Assembly: GCA_050696075.1 (NCBI GenBank) | Contig: JBOGUF010000045.1 | Coordinates: 1-64,000 of the forward strand | Direction of reading: 5' to 3' | DNA: 64,000 nt | Source: JBOGUF01 sp050696075 | Lineage (GTDB): Bacteria; Chloroflexota; Chloroflexia; Thermomicrobiales; UBA6265 | In this document: positions 49,854 through 57,664 of the stretch, in pieces | How positions within the stretch are numbered: the first letter of the stretch is position 1 | How the letters are laid out: each line of letters begins with the position of its first letter | Made by a program: the position numbers and the translations under genes | Notes under the pieces: model-generated | Told to the model about the DNA's origin: nothing | Seen by the model: the letters and a program-made list of their open reading frames with translations, nothing else | Database searches by the model: none

Positions 49854-50345
49854 TCAAGCGCGCTCTCGCAGCGCCCGCTCGACGTCACGCGAAGCCTCCC
49901 GCTCAGCCGCCGACGCCCGCTTGTCATACTGCTTCTTGCCGCGGGCAACCCCGATCTCGATCTTCGCGCGCCCTCGCTTCAGTTTGACGCGCAGCGGCAC
50001 TAGTGTCATTCCCTTCTGTTCCGTCATCGCCCGCAGCTCGCGAATCTGATCGCGATGTACAAGCAGCTTTCGCGGACGGTCAGGTTCAGGATTAGTGTAG
50101 CTGCCGAACGCATAGGGCGAAATATGCGATCCGATCAACCACAACTCCCCGTCGTCGATCCGCGCGTACGCCTCGGCAATGGTGATTTTGCCGTCGCGGA
50201 TCGACTTGATCTCGGTTCCGGTGAGCACGATGCCGGCCTCGATCGTCTCGACAATAAAGTATTCGTGGAACGCCCGCCGGTTGGACGTCACCACCCGGTC
50301 TGACCTCCGTTCATAGGTCGGTTGTTTTGTCGCCGTCTTCGCCAT
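49854..50345 (-). CDS. smpB: SsrA-binding protein SmpB
   Basis: The 163-aa protein has the SmpB beta-barrel: HEYFIVETIEAGIVLTGTEI, SIRDGKITIAEAYARI, LVPLRVKLKRGRAKIEIGVA and the C-terminal GKKQYDKR tail that enters the ribosome A site. It lies 25 bases upstream of ssrA on the same strand, so both rescue components may be expressed together. Confidence 0.96.
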   Translation of the reverse strand: MAKTATKQPTYERRSDRVVTSNRRAFHEYFIVETIEAGIVLTGTEIKSIRDGKITIAEAYARIDDGELWLIGSHISPYAFGSYTNPEPDRPRKLLVHRDQIRELRAMTEQKGMTLVPLRVKLKRGRAKIEIGVARGKKQYDKRASAAEREASRDVERALRERA

Positions 50346-50404
50346 ACGGGGGACTATAGGAATCCACCGCGCTTCCCGTCAATCGACACGCTACTATTCC
50401 CGGC

Positions 50405-51199
50405 ATGAATTGGACGGATTCTCCCCTCGATCCATACGAACAGATTCCCGCACTCTACGACCTGGAGCATGCGGGGTTCGAAGACGACCTCGATTTTTAC
50501 GCGAGTCTTGTCGAAGCGATCGGCGATCCCGTCCTGGACCTCGGCTGTGGCACGGGTCGACTGCTGTTGCCAATCGCGCGGGCCGGGTATCGGGTCACGG
50601 GCCTCGACCTGTCGAGGCCCATGCTCGATCGGGCGCGCGAGTTCGCGCATGCGGAGGGACTCGACGAGCGTGTCACCTTGTTCCATGGCTCGATGCTCGA
50701 TGCCCATCGCGCCCCAGGCGGCCCCTTCGGCATCGCCATCATCGCGCTCAACGGATTGTTGCACCTGACGACGCTGCAGGAACAATTGGCGGCTCTGCGC
50801 TCGATCAGAAAAGCACTCGATCCGCGCGGGCAGCTTGTTCTCGATCTGCTCAATCCGAGTCCGGACGCCTTGCGCGGATTCGATCACGTGATTTCGCACG
50901 ACGGCATGTGGACTGAACCGAATGGTGACCGGGTCGACAAGTTCGCGGCCCGGCGCGTCTCCCACGCCACGCAAACGATCCGCACCGAGCTGTGGTACGA
51001 CCGGGTCTCGCCCGACGGCTCGCTGCGGCGCACGACAACGAGTTTTGACATGCGCTACATACACCGAGCGGAGCTTGAATTGATGCTCGAACTCGCCGGT
51101 TATGTCGAATGGCAGGTGTACGGCAGCTACGACCTCGATCCCTATGACGAGGCGTCGGACCGCCTCATCGTGGCGGCGGAGGTTACGTCGTCACGGTAG
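50405..51199 (+). CDS. Class I SAM-dependent methyltransferase
   Basis: The 264-aa enzyme has motif I GDPVLDLGCGTGRLLLPIAR (~39), VTGLDLSRPMLDRAREF (~63) and FGIAIIALNGLLHLT (~108). Substrate is unknown; it resembles small-molecule methyltransferases. ATG 50405 has no clear Shine-Dalgarno. The last 17 bases overlap aroC convergently. Confidence 0.85.
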   Translation: MNWTDSPLDPYEQIPALYDLEHAGFEDDLDFYASLVEAIGDPVLDLGCGTGRLLLPIARAGYRVTGLDLSRPMLDRAREFAHAEGLDERVTLFHGSMLDAHRAPGGPFGIAIIALNGLLHLTTLQEQLAALRSIRKALDPRGQLVLDLLNPSPDALRGFDHVISHDGMWTEPNGDRVDKFAARRVSHATQTIRTELWYDRVSPDGSLRRTTTSFDMRYIHRAELELMLELAGYVEWQVYGSYDLDPYDEASDRLIVAAEVTSSR

Positions 51200-52280
51200 C
51201 TGCTTCCGCCTTCGGCGAAATGCGCGCCGCCCGATTCAGGAGCAGAAGATCGGCCAGCAAGATCGCCAGCATTGCCTCGGCGACCGGCACCGCCCGCGGG
51301 CAGACCGACGGGTCGTGCCGCCCTTCGACGACGATCTCGCGCGATGCCAGCGAAGTATCGACCGTCTGTTGTGCCTTTGAAACCGACGACGTCGGCTTTA
51401 CCGCGATACGAACGATGATCTCTTCGCCGGACGATATTCCCCCAAGGGTTCCTCCGTGGGCGTTAGTTCGTGTCCGCACGCGACCATTTTCAGCAAAGAA
51501 CGAATCATTTGCTTGTGAACCACGCGAGCGCACGACGGCGAAACCATCACCGATTTCGACCCCTTTGACCGCTGGAATGCTCAACATCGCCTGGCCGATC
51601 AGCGCGTCGAGTTTGTCGAACGTCGGTTCGCCCAGTCCGACCGGCACGCCAGAGGCACGCACCTCAACGATGCCACCGAGACTATCACCCTCGTCCTTTG
51701 CCGCCATGATCGCCTCGACTATTCGCTCCGCCGCGATCGGGTCCGGGCAGCGAACGATGTTGCGCTCAATCTCGTCCCGGTCAAACGATTCCATGGCGAT
51801 GCCGCCCAACTCGCGGACAAAGCCATAGACTTCGCAGCCCGCGGCGGCCAAGATCTTTCGCGCAATCGCGCCCGCCGCCACACGTCCCCAAGTCTCGCGC
51901 GCCGACGAGCGGCCTCCTCCCCGGTGGTCGCGATGGCCGTATTTCGCCCAGTACGTGAAATCGGCATGACCTGGCCGAAAGACGTTGCGCAACGGTTCAT
52001 ATTTTGACGAGTCGACGTCGCGGTTATAGGTGATCAGGGAAATCGGAGCGCCCGTCGTCACGCCTTCAAACACGCCTGAGAGGAGTTCAGCCCGATCAGC
52101 CTCATTACGAGGCGTAGTGACCTTGCTTTGACCGACCCGCCGGCGATTAAGCTGCTCTTGGATTTCTTCGACGTCGAGCGAAATTCCAGCGGGACAGCCC
52201 TCGATCACCACCCCGAGTGCCGGACCGTGGGATTCGCCCCAGGTGGTCAACTTGAAAATACGTCCGAATGTGCTTGCCAT
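51183..52280 (-). CDS. aroC: Chorismate synthase AroC
   Basis: The 365-aa enzyme converts 5-enolpyruvylshikimate-3-phosphate to chorismate using reduced FMN. Signatures are TWGESHGPALGVVIEGCPAG (~9), RPGHADFTYWAKYGHRDHRGGGRSSARET region (~100-125) and GRHDPSVCPRAVPVAEAMLA (~328). Length and start are normal; GAGGAA lies upstream of ATG 52280. No other shikimate genes are in the window. Confidence 0.96.
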   Translation of the reverse strand: MASTFGRIFKLTTWGESHGPALGVVIEGCPAGISLDVEEIQEQLNRRRVGQSKVTTPRNEADRAELLSGVFEGVTTGAPISLITYNRDVDSSKYEPLRNVFRPGHADFTYWAKYGHRDHRGGGRSSARETWGRVAAGAIARKILAAAGCEVYGFVRELGGIAMESFDRDEIERNIVRCPDPIAAERIVEAIMAAKDEGDSLGGIVEVRASGVPVGLGEPTFDKLDALIGQAMLSIPAVKGVEIGDGFAVVRSRGSQANDSFFAENGRVRTRTNAHGGTLGGISSGEEIIVRIAVKPTSSVSKAQQTVDTSLASREIVVEGRHDPSVCPRAVPVAEAMLAILLADLLLLNRAARISPKAEAATVTT

Positions 52281-52384
52281 CGGCTGCTCGTTCCTCTGTG
52301 GCTGTGGGCGCCAGCATCGGCTCGCCTTCGTGGTCTGGTTGATTCGGTTGGACCGAGTCCGAGCGGAACACGGCCACTAGCTCA

Positions 52385-53263
52385 TTATCGTCCATCAAGA
52401 TCACGTAGCAACCGCCCATAGATGCGGTAATCATTCGCCGGGACGCGACGAAACCCAAACCGCTCATACAGGCGCTTCGATCGAATGTTTCTGTCTTGGG
52501 TACTGAGGCCGACGCGCCGCGCGCCCCGGCGCAGCAGGCGCTCCACCGCAAAACCCAGCGCCGCCTGCCCAATTCCTCCGCCCTGGTATCCCGGATGAAT
52601 CGCGATGCGGTCGAGGTGTCCCCAACCCGGAAAGCAGGTGAGCCCAACGTATCCGACCGGCCGCCCTTGGAGCCGGCAGAGGAATACCTCTACCCCCGGC
52701 GTCACACCGTAGGCCCGGAACTCCAGGTCACTGTTTCGCCAGAGCCACGGGAAGGCGGCATGATCGAGGTCGAGCAGCAGAGCACGATCGGCGTCGTTGG
52801 TAGGGTCCACTGGGTCGAAGCGAATCGCGGTCGGAGGGAGCGCGGCCGTCGCCCGCCCCGACCATTCGTACGTTGCCACCTCTTCGAGCAAGTCGAATCC
52901 GATGCGGTCGAAGAAGACGGGCCGGCGCACCTCGTCAAGTTCGATCGCCAGCACCATCGCGTCACCAGCATCGTGGCACCGCACGATGACGTGATCGATG
53001 ACCGCTTCTGGATTCCGCACGGCAGAAACGTCGACCAGGTGCCCAATCTCCGGGCGATGACGCCATGGCCCGACAATGGCATACTCGAGTGTTTCCGGCG
53101 ACCAGACCGATCGGCCCCGATGCATCGACAGCAGGCGTCGGATCTCGTCGGGCTGAAGGCGTGCATGCCACCCCAGTCGCAAATCGGCGACGTTCTCATC
53201 CCGAAGGGTGCGAACGCGAAGGTTCGGACTGACGGCGGGAGCGGATTGGATGCGCAGGGCCAC
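52385..53263 (-). CDS. GNAT-family N-acetyltransferase
   Basis: The 292-aa protein has an N-terminal module of unknown role (~1-140) and a C-terminal GNAT domain with acetyl-CoA motif HLDRIAIHPGYQGGGIGQAA (~215-234) and NIRSKRLYERFGFRRV (~260-275). It starts three bases after the solute-binding gene stop on the same strand, so the two are likely co-expressed. Substrate unknown. Confidence 0.85.
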   Translation of the reverse strand: MALRIQSAPAVSPNLRVRTLRDENVADLRLGWHARLQPDEIRRLLSMHRGRSVWSPETLEYAIVGPWRHRPEIGHLVDVSAVRNPEAVIDHVIVRCHDAGDAMVLAIELDEVRRPVFFDRIGFDLLEEVATYEWSGRATAALPPTAIRFDPVDPTNDADRALLLDLDHAAFPWLWRNSDLEFRAYGVTPGVEVFLCRLQGRPVGYVGLTCFPGWGHLDRIAIHPGYQGGGIGQAALGFAVERLLRRGARRVGLSTQDRNIRSKRLYERFGFRRVPANDYRIYGRLLRDLDGR

Positions 53264-53266
53264 TGG

Positions 53267-54982
53267 TCAGCTCTCCAGCCAGACCGTTTCAAGGCGAAGA
53301 ATGCCTAACGGTGTCACATTCAGATTCCTGACGTACGGCTTGGTAATGGTGTACGCGACGTCGTAGTAGAGCGGGATCAGCATCAGATCGTCCATCAAGA
53401 CCTGCTGCGCCTGTGCGTACACTGACGAACGTCGTCCAACGTCCTGTTCCGCCGCCGCTTGCTCGAGTAGCTCGTCGAACGCGGTATTGGAGTAGTCGAT
53501 ATAGTTGTCCGCGCGTCCGGTGCCAAAGAGCGTCCACAGGAAGGTCTCCGGATCGGGAAAGTCGGCGCCCCAATAGAGTTCATACGCTGAGTATTGGCGC
53601 TGAGACAAACCGTCCATGAACTCAGCCCAATCGATAGCGATCACTTCGACGGTCAAACCAAGATCGCTGCTCAAGACATCTCGTAACGACTCGGCGCCGG
53701 ATCCGCTGGCAAGGTAGATTCGGATCGGCGGCACGTTTTCGGCAGAGCCGTATCGCGACTGAGCGACTGCCTCCCGCGCGGCATTGAGATCATAGGGCAA
53801 CCCGTCGACTGGCCAGTCTTCTCCAAGCATACCGTGTGGCACCAAGCCAGCCGCCGGCTCAACGTAACCGTCATACGTGACGAGCGCGACCTTCTCTCGC
53901 GGAAAGCCCAACTGAACAGCTCGCCGAATCATTGGATCGTCCATCGGTTCAACGTCGGTCCGAAACGCGATGTAGTTGGCCGCAAACAGTGGAGTCACCG
54001 ATACCTCGTCCCGGAGTCCGCTTTCGGGCGCCATCACGCGGTCCAAGACATTGATGCCGACTGAATCTATATCGATCTCACCGGCTTGGTAGAGATTGAA
54101 CGATTGTTGGGCGTTAGCGCCAAGCAGGATATCGACCCGATTCAGTGGCGGCTCACCAGTGTGATAGCGTTCGAACGGTTCAAGGGTGAGCTGCTCTGCC
54201 TCCGCCCAGTCCGCCACGAAGAACGGTCCGGAGCCGTTTGGCGTCCGCCACCATTCGCTGTCATTCGCAATTTGTTCCGGGTCGACAATCGACGCTGGCG
54301 CCGAGGCAAGCTTCATCAGAAAGGTCGACCGAGGAGCTGACAACCGAATGCGTACGGTTCGCTCGTCGAACGCTTCGAGGCCGCGAAGAATGATTGCGTC
54401 ACCGGCAACGACCTCAGCCGCGCCTTCGATGTCGGACAAGAAGGTGGGTCCACCTAATGCGTTGGCATTGCCGCCAACCGTATCCGGCCTGAGCGCCCGC
54501 GTCAGCGACTCGACGACGTCGCCGGCGTCGATCGGCGAGCCGTCGTGAAAAGCGACTGCCGATCGCAGCGTGAAGGTATAGTCAAGACCGTCGGCGCTGA
54601 CTTCGATGCGTTCGGCAAGTTCCGGAATCGGCTCCAGATCGGCATCGAAGCCGACGAGCCCGCGAAAGATCTGGCGCACGAGGAAGGCGCTCGCCAAATC
54701 GCGCGACCTCGCGGGATCGAGCGTCTCAGGTCCATCGACCGGTCCGGCAAGGCGCAGAACCTGATCGCCGCTGGGGTTCGCGTCTAGTGGCGTCGGTTCC
54801 GCGGTAATGACAATCGGCTCACCTGCCGCCGGGATACCATCCTGGTTCAGACCTGGAATCGACGAAGCGGAGTGTCGACCAGTCGCCGTGGTTGGCGCCG
54901 AGTAGCCGAACAACACCGGCCCCATGAGCAGCGTGGCGACCAGGAGACCTCCGACTATCGACGTCCCACGAACAGCTATCAT
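53267..54982 (-). CDS. Peptide-type ABC transporter solute-binding protein
   Basis: The 571-aa family 5 protein has a signal or anchor segment (VGGLLVATLLMGPVLFGYSA; no lipobox Cys), a ~40-residue linker and the SBP_bac_5 fold: DGPETLDPARSRDLASAFLV, QIFRGLVGFD, YTFTLRSAVAFHDGSPIDAGDVV, and C-terminal VGRRSSVYAQAQQVLMDDLM with LIPLYYDVAYTI. It would bind oligopeptides or similar solutes outside the cell. No permease or ATPase lies in the window, so it is an orphan here. Confidence 0.88.
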   Translation of the reverse strand: MIAVRGTSIVGGLLVATLLMGPVLFGYSAPTTATGRHSASSIPGLNQDGIPAAGEPIVITAEPTPLDANPSGDQVLRLAGPVDGPETLDPARSRDLASAFLVRQIFRGLVGFDADLEPIPELAERIEVSADGLDYTFTLRSAVAFHDGSPIDAGDVVESLTRALRPDTVGGNANALGGPTFLSDIEGAAEVVAGDAIILRGLEAFDERTVRIRLSAPRSTFLMKLASAPASIVDPEQIANDSEWWRTPNGSGPFFVADWAEAEQLTLEPFERYHTGEPPLNRVDILLGANAQQSFNLYQAGEIDIDSVGINVLDRVMAPESGLRDEVSVTPLFAANYIAFRTDVEPMDDPMIRRAVQLGFPREKVALVTYDGYVEPAAGLVPHGMLGEDWPVDGLPYDLNAAREAVAQSRYGSAENVPPIRIYLASGSGAESLRDVLSSDLGLTVEVIAIDWAEFMDGLSQRQYSAYELYWGADFPDPETFLWTLFGTGRADNYIDYSNTAFDELLEQAAAEQDVGRRSSVYAQAQQVLMDDLMLIPLYYDVAYTITKPYVRNLNVTPLGILRLETVWLES

Positions 54983-55098
54983 GTCGTGATTCTAGTAGGC
55001 TCGGCCCACGCCGACAAACAGTTGGGATGTGCGGTCGAGTATTGAGCGACGGGATGAGCCAAACTGCCGACGCTTATTTCGTGCCTGGGAGCCGTCCA

Positions 55099-55785
55099 AT
55101 GGAAAACGTTTCGTTCGATTTACCACTCTTCCCGCTCAGCACCGTTCTGTTTCCCGGGACGGACATCCCCCTACACATCTTCGAAGAACGCTATCAGCAG
55201 CTCATCACAGATCGCCAAGACGAGGATCCTGCCTTTGGCATCGTGCTGATCACTGGAGGCAGCGAGGTCGGCGACCAGCCGATAACCGCGAATGTTGGCA
55301 CAGCGGCATCCATCGAAGCACTCCGTGAGTACGACGATGGGCGGTTCGATCTCGTTGTGCGAGGAAGCCGTCGGTTTCGCATCCTCGAACGTGACTGGAG
55401 TCGACCGTATCTCGTTGGCACGGTCGAATGGTTACCCGTAACCGAGGAAGACCCCGTAGATTCCGCCATGGTCGAGAGCGCATGGCAATCGTTTGTCGCC
55501 CTCGCCAATGCCTATCTCCATCAGACGGCGCGTTCCAGTGAGCGATCGCTGGAACTCGAAGCACGGGCGCGACCTAGCGGGATGTCCGCGTCGGAACTCG
55601 CCTACGTCCTTGCCAGCCGCCTACCGGTGGCAGCGAGCGATCGTCAGGACCTGCTCGAAACGTCGACGACCGAAGACTTCTTGGCGTTGCTGGTGCGGAT
55701 CATGTCGCGTGAGCGTCGCTTGGTCAATCGCATCGGAGCCACCATCGTCGTCGCGGGCGGATCGGTCAGCGAGGCCAGTTCGTAG
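55099..55785 (+). CDS. LON-domain (Lon N-terminal-like) protein
   Basis: From ATG 55099 (GGGAG seven bases upstream) the product is 228 aa. It is a stand-alone Lon substrate-binding domain: LPLFPLSTVLFPGTDIPLHI, FEERYQQLITDRQ, GIVLITGG, then a helical part. There is no AAA or protease domain. Upstream in-frame ATGs at 55027 and 55054 would add residues not expected in the family. Function unknown, possibly in protein quality control. Confidence 0.85.
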   Translation: MENVSFDLPLFPLSTVLFPGTDIPLHIFEERYQQLITDRQDEDPAFGIVLITGGSEVGDQPITANVGTAASIEALREYDDGRFDLVVRGSRRFRILERDWSRPYLVGTVEWLPVTEEDPVDSAMVESAWQSFVALANAYLHQTARSSERSLELEARARPSGMSASELAYVLASRLPVAASDRQDLLETSTTEDFLALLVRIMSRERRLVNRIGATIVVAGGSVSEASS

Positions 55786-56194
55786 GCAGGGATTCGCTGG
55801 CGCCTAGCGCTTCGGCAGCGCGCGAGAGCACCTCCATGGGCGGTAGCATCCGCGCGTCGATGATGAGAAGTGCCACCTCCCGCGCGTTCTCAAGACGACG
55901 AAGCTGGGCGGCGAAGAGGTCCGCGGGCCAATCGGAGCCGCGTCGCCTTCGGATCGTGCCAAGATCAACTTCGAGAAAGACGACAGCCGTCGGGTTGCCG
56001 TGGCGCCAGAGCGTCGAAATCTCGGAATGTTCTTGGCCGCAAACGTACGCATCGAAACCGAGCTGGCGAAGTCCCTCGACCAGCGTTGACTTTCCTGATG
56101 CACAGGGACCCACGACGGCAATCCGAGGTGGCATTCGCGCGTCATCGTCAGGCGTCACGGCGTCGACTCCTAGCGCCTCAGGCAAGTGGGGCAT
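55766..56194 (-). CDS. Small P-loop NTPase/kinase-like protein
   Basis: The 142-aa protein has RIAVVGPCASGKSTLVEGLR (Walker A ~29-37), IIDARMLPP near the C-terminus and VVFLEVDL in between; no lid or nucleotide-monophosphate signature is visible. ATG 56194 overlaps the SpoIIE stop by 17 bases; ATG 56134 is a shorter alternative. Its 3' end overlaps the LON gene convergently by 20 bases. The coupling suggests it works with the SpoIIE phosphatase; substrate unknown. Confidence 0.75.
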   Translation of the reverse strand: MPHLPEALGVDAVTPDDDARMPPRIAVVGPCASGKSTLVEGLRQLGFDAYVCGQEHSEISTLWRHGNPTAVVFLEVDLGTIRRRRGSDWPADLFAAQLRRLENAREVALLIIDARMLPPMEVLSRAAEALGASESLPTNWPR

Positions 56195-56891
56195 ACAGCT
56201 GGACGGTTCGGACGTGCGGGTGATGATCGTGCTCTCGCAAACCCATTACCACCACGGTCATATCGTCGCGCGGTCTGTCTTCGTCTCGTCGGATCGCCTC
56301 CTGCAAGATCGCCGCGGCCATCCGCGTGGCATCGCAGCTATCGCCGAGCGTTTCTTGCGCGAATGACCGAACGTCGAAAGTATCTGGGCCGAACCTGGTG
56401 CCGGCGGTCGCCACCCCATCCGTGATCGTGCAGACGACGAGTCCGGCCTCGGTTGCCAGTTGCGTGACGGCGGGACGCGTGAAGTGATAGCGCCCGATCG
56501 GGCCGGCAAATGGTTCGATTGACCGCCAATCGCTTGCCTCTCGAACGATCAAGGGAGTGGCGCCATTGCGCGTCGCGATCACCGATTTCGTCTTGAGGTC
56601 GATCGACACGATATCGAGCGAGGCCGAAACCCGACCCTGGCGATAAGCAAAGAGAACGTCGTGAACAGCACGGGCGACTGCTCCGTCGCGCACTCCTTCC
56701 TTAATCAGGGCCACCGCCTTGCTGGTAAGCAGAAGGCTCAACGCTTTGGCGCCACTGCCACTGCCCTGCCCGTCGACCGCGACAACCGAGAATCCACCAC
56801 CTGGCCGTTCGATCAATTCGGCGGGGTCTCCGCTCTCCCGGCTCGCGTATTTGTTTGTCTTCGCGACCGCGAATTCGACGGCCAACTCCAT
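56178..56891 (-). CDS. SpoIIE/PP2C-type serine phosphatase
   Basis: The 237-aa protein is a SpoIIE domain without sensory modules: GGFSVVAVDGQGSGSGAKAL (metal Asp ~38), SLDIVSIDLKTKSVIATRNG, VVCTITDGVATAGT and PRDDMTVVVMGL (second metal site). Such phosphatases act on STAS anti-anti-sigma factors, but no STAS or RsbW-like kinase is in the window. ATG 56891 has AAGGA seven bases upstream and is preferred to 56912 and 56942. Confidence 0.88.
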   Translation of the reverse strand: MELAVEFAVAKTNKYASRESGDPAELIERPGGGFSVVAVDGQGSGSGAKALSLLLTSKAVALIKEGVRDGAVARAVHDVLFAYRQGRVSASLDIVSIDLKTKSVIATRNGATPLIVREASDWRSIEPFAGPIGRYHFTRPAVTQLATEAGLVVCTITDGVATAGTRFGPDTFDVRSFAQETLGDSCDATRMAAAILQEAIRRDEDRPRDDMTVVVMGLREHDHHPHVRTVQLYAPLA

Positions 56892-57051
56892 AATAAATTC
56901 CTTTGCACTCATTGCACGTCGATAATGGCAAGTGACTAGCAAGCGGACGAATGCAACACGGTCGGCGGTATTCCCAGTACTTTGATACCATACACGTATG
57001 TTGGGCGGGCATTATCCCCCAACATTCCTAGTAATATCAGTCAGAAAACCC

Positions 57052-57080
57052 TTGACAGTTAAGCACCCAGGTCCTAAGCT
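57052..57080 (+). promoter_or_regulatory. Strong promoter before the NVKWS mini-genes
   Basis: A perfect TTGACA (57052-57057), 17 bases, TAAGCT (57075-57080). It faces the mini-ORFs at 57209 and 57309 and the HD-GYP gene further on. The transcript would have a ~120-base leader before the first mini-ORF. Confidence 0.6.
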
Positions 57081-57208
57081 GGTTTATAGGGCGAACTTCA
57101 GAAAAGTAAACCGCATGAGAACTCAACTTGACTTGGTGTCTGGATGTGACCCGCTTAGGAGGAACACCCTTCTTTGCGGAGTTGGTGCGAGAAGAAAGGA
57201 GGAGCGCT

Positions 57209-57238
57209 TTGAAGTGGAAGAACGTCAAGTGGTCGTAG
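57209..57238 (+). CDS. Nine-residue mini-ORF ending in NVKWS
   Basis: A TTG at 57209 encodes LKWKNVKWS (Met at the first position if used) and stop TAG. AGGAGG at 57197-57202, six bases away, is one of the best ribosome-binding sites in the window. It shares its last five residues with the tandem-repeat peptide at 57309, which makes coincidence unlikely. Function unknown: a signalling peptide, leader peptide or modified-peptide precursor are options. Confidence 0.45.
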   Translation: MKWKNVKWS

Positions 57239-57308
57239 TCCGGTGTCTGCATCACTCGTCGCCGTGATACCCCTTTGGTCCGAACGTCCATTCAGTTGAG
57301 GGAGTGCA

Positions 57309-57386
57309 ATGATGATCCACGCCAACGTCAAGTGGTCCAACGTCAAGTGGTCCAACGTCAAATGGTCCAACGTCAAATGGTCCTAG
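57309..57386 (+). CDS. 25-residue peptide with four NVKWS repeats
   Basis: ATG 57309 (or the adjacent ATG 57312) encodes MMIHA followed by four perfect NVKWS pentapeptides and TAG. GAGGGAG at 57298-57304 is well placed. The DNA repeats are not identical: the Lys codon is AAG in units 1-2 and AAA in units 3-4. The mini-ORF 70 bases upstream ends with the same pentapeptide. No radical-SAM, lanthipeptide or transporter gene is adjacent; the next gene is a membrane HD-GYP protein. Confidence 0.6.
   Translation: MMIHANVKWSNVKWSNVKWSNVKWS
57324..57383 (+). repeat. Four tandem 15-bp units encoding NVKWS
   Basis: AACGTCAAGTGGTCC occurs twice and AACGTCAAATGGTCC twice, head to tail without spacers. 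A fifth related unit (AACGTCAAGTGGTCG) is in the upstream mini-ORF at 57221-57235. The 15-base period preserves the reading frame. Confidence 0.9.
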
Positions 57387-57543
57387 GCAGGCGGCGCCGC
57401 GTCTCTTCGCACGATTGTGCGACTCCTTGCATGGGTTAGCAGGTGGTGACGGCGACGGAATCTATACCTGGAAAGGGGCAGTCGTTGGCCCAGTCATACG
57501 GCTGACGATCGTCGCGTCGAATCCCTAGCCCCCACTAGTCTAT

Positions 57544-57572
57544 TCCACAGATCCTCTTGGACGGATTACAAT
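57544..57572 (+). promoter_or_regulatory. Probable promoter of the HD-GYP operon
   Basis: TCCACA (57544-57549), 17 bases, TACAAT (57567-57572), about 93 bases before the HD-GYP start. Match to consensus is 4/6 and 5/6. Confidence 0.5.
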
Positions 57573-57664
57573 CTCCAGCAACGCGCTCGCGTCAAGCTGG
57601 TTTCGGATGCTGAGGTCTCGCCAGCGAGATTTGCAGCATCTGCCCGGTCCGCCAAGAGACAGGC

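Noticed and set aside
57174..57212. 12-codon ORF (TTG start) just before the nine-residue mini-ORF
   Set aside because: Its ribosome-binding site is 11 bases away, and it has no sequence relation to the NVKWS peptides. It does overlap the next TTG, so it is noted only.
57155..57376. Minus-strand frame with LDHLT repeats across the NVKWS region
   Set aside because: It is the mirror of the 15-bp repeats. The plus strand has two separate ribosome-binding sites and two matching peptide ends; the minus frame has neither a good start nor a protein-like remainder.
57324..57383. Possible CRISPR or minisatellite
   Set aside because: Units are 15 bp with no spacers and lie in frame within a short ORF.
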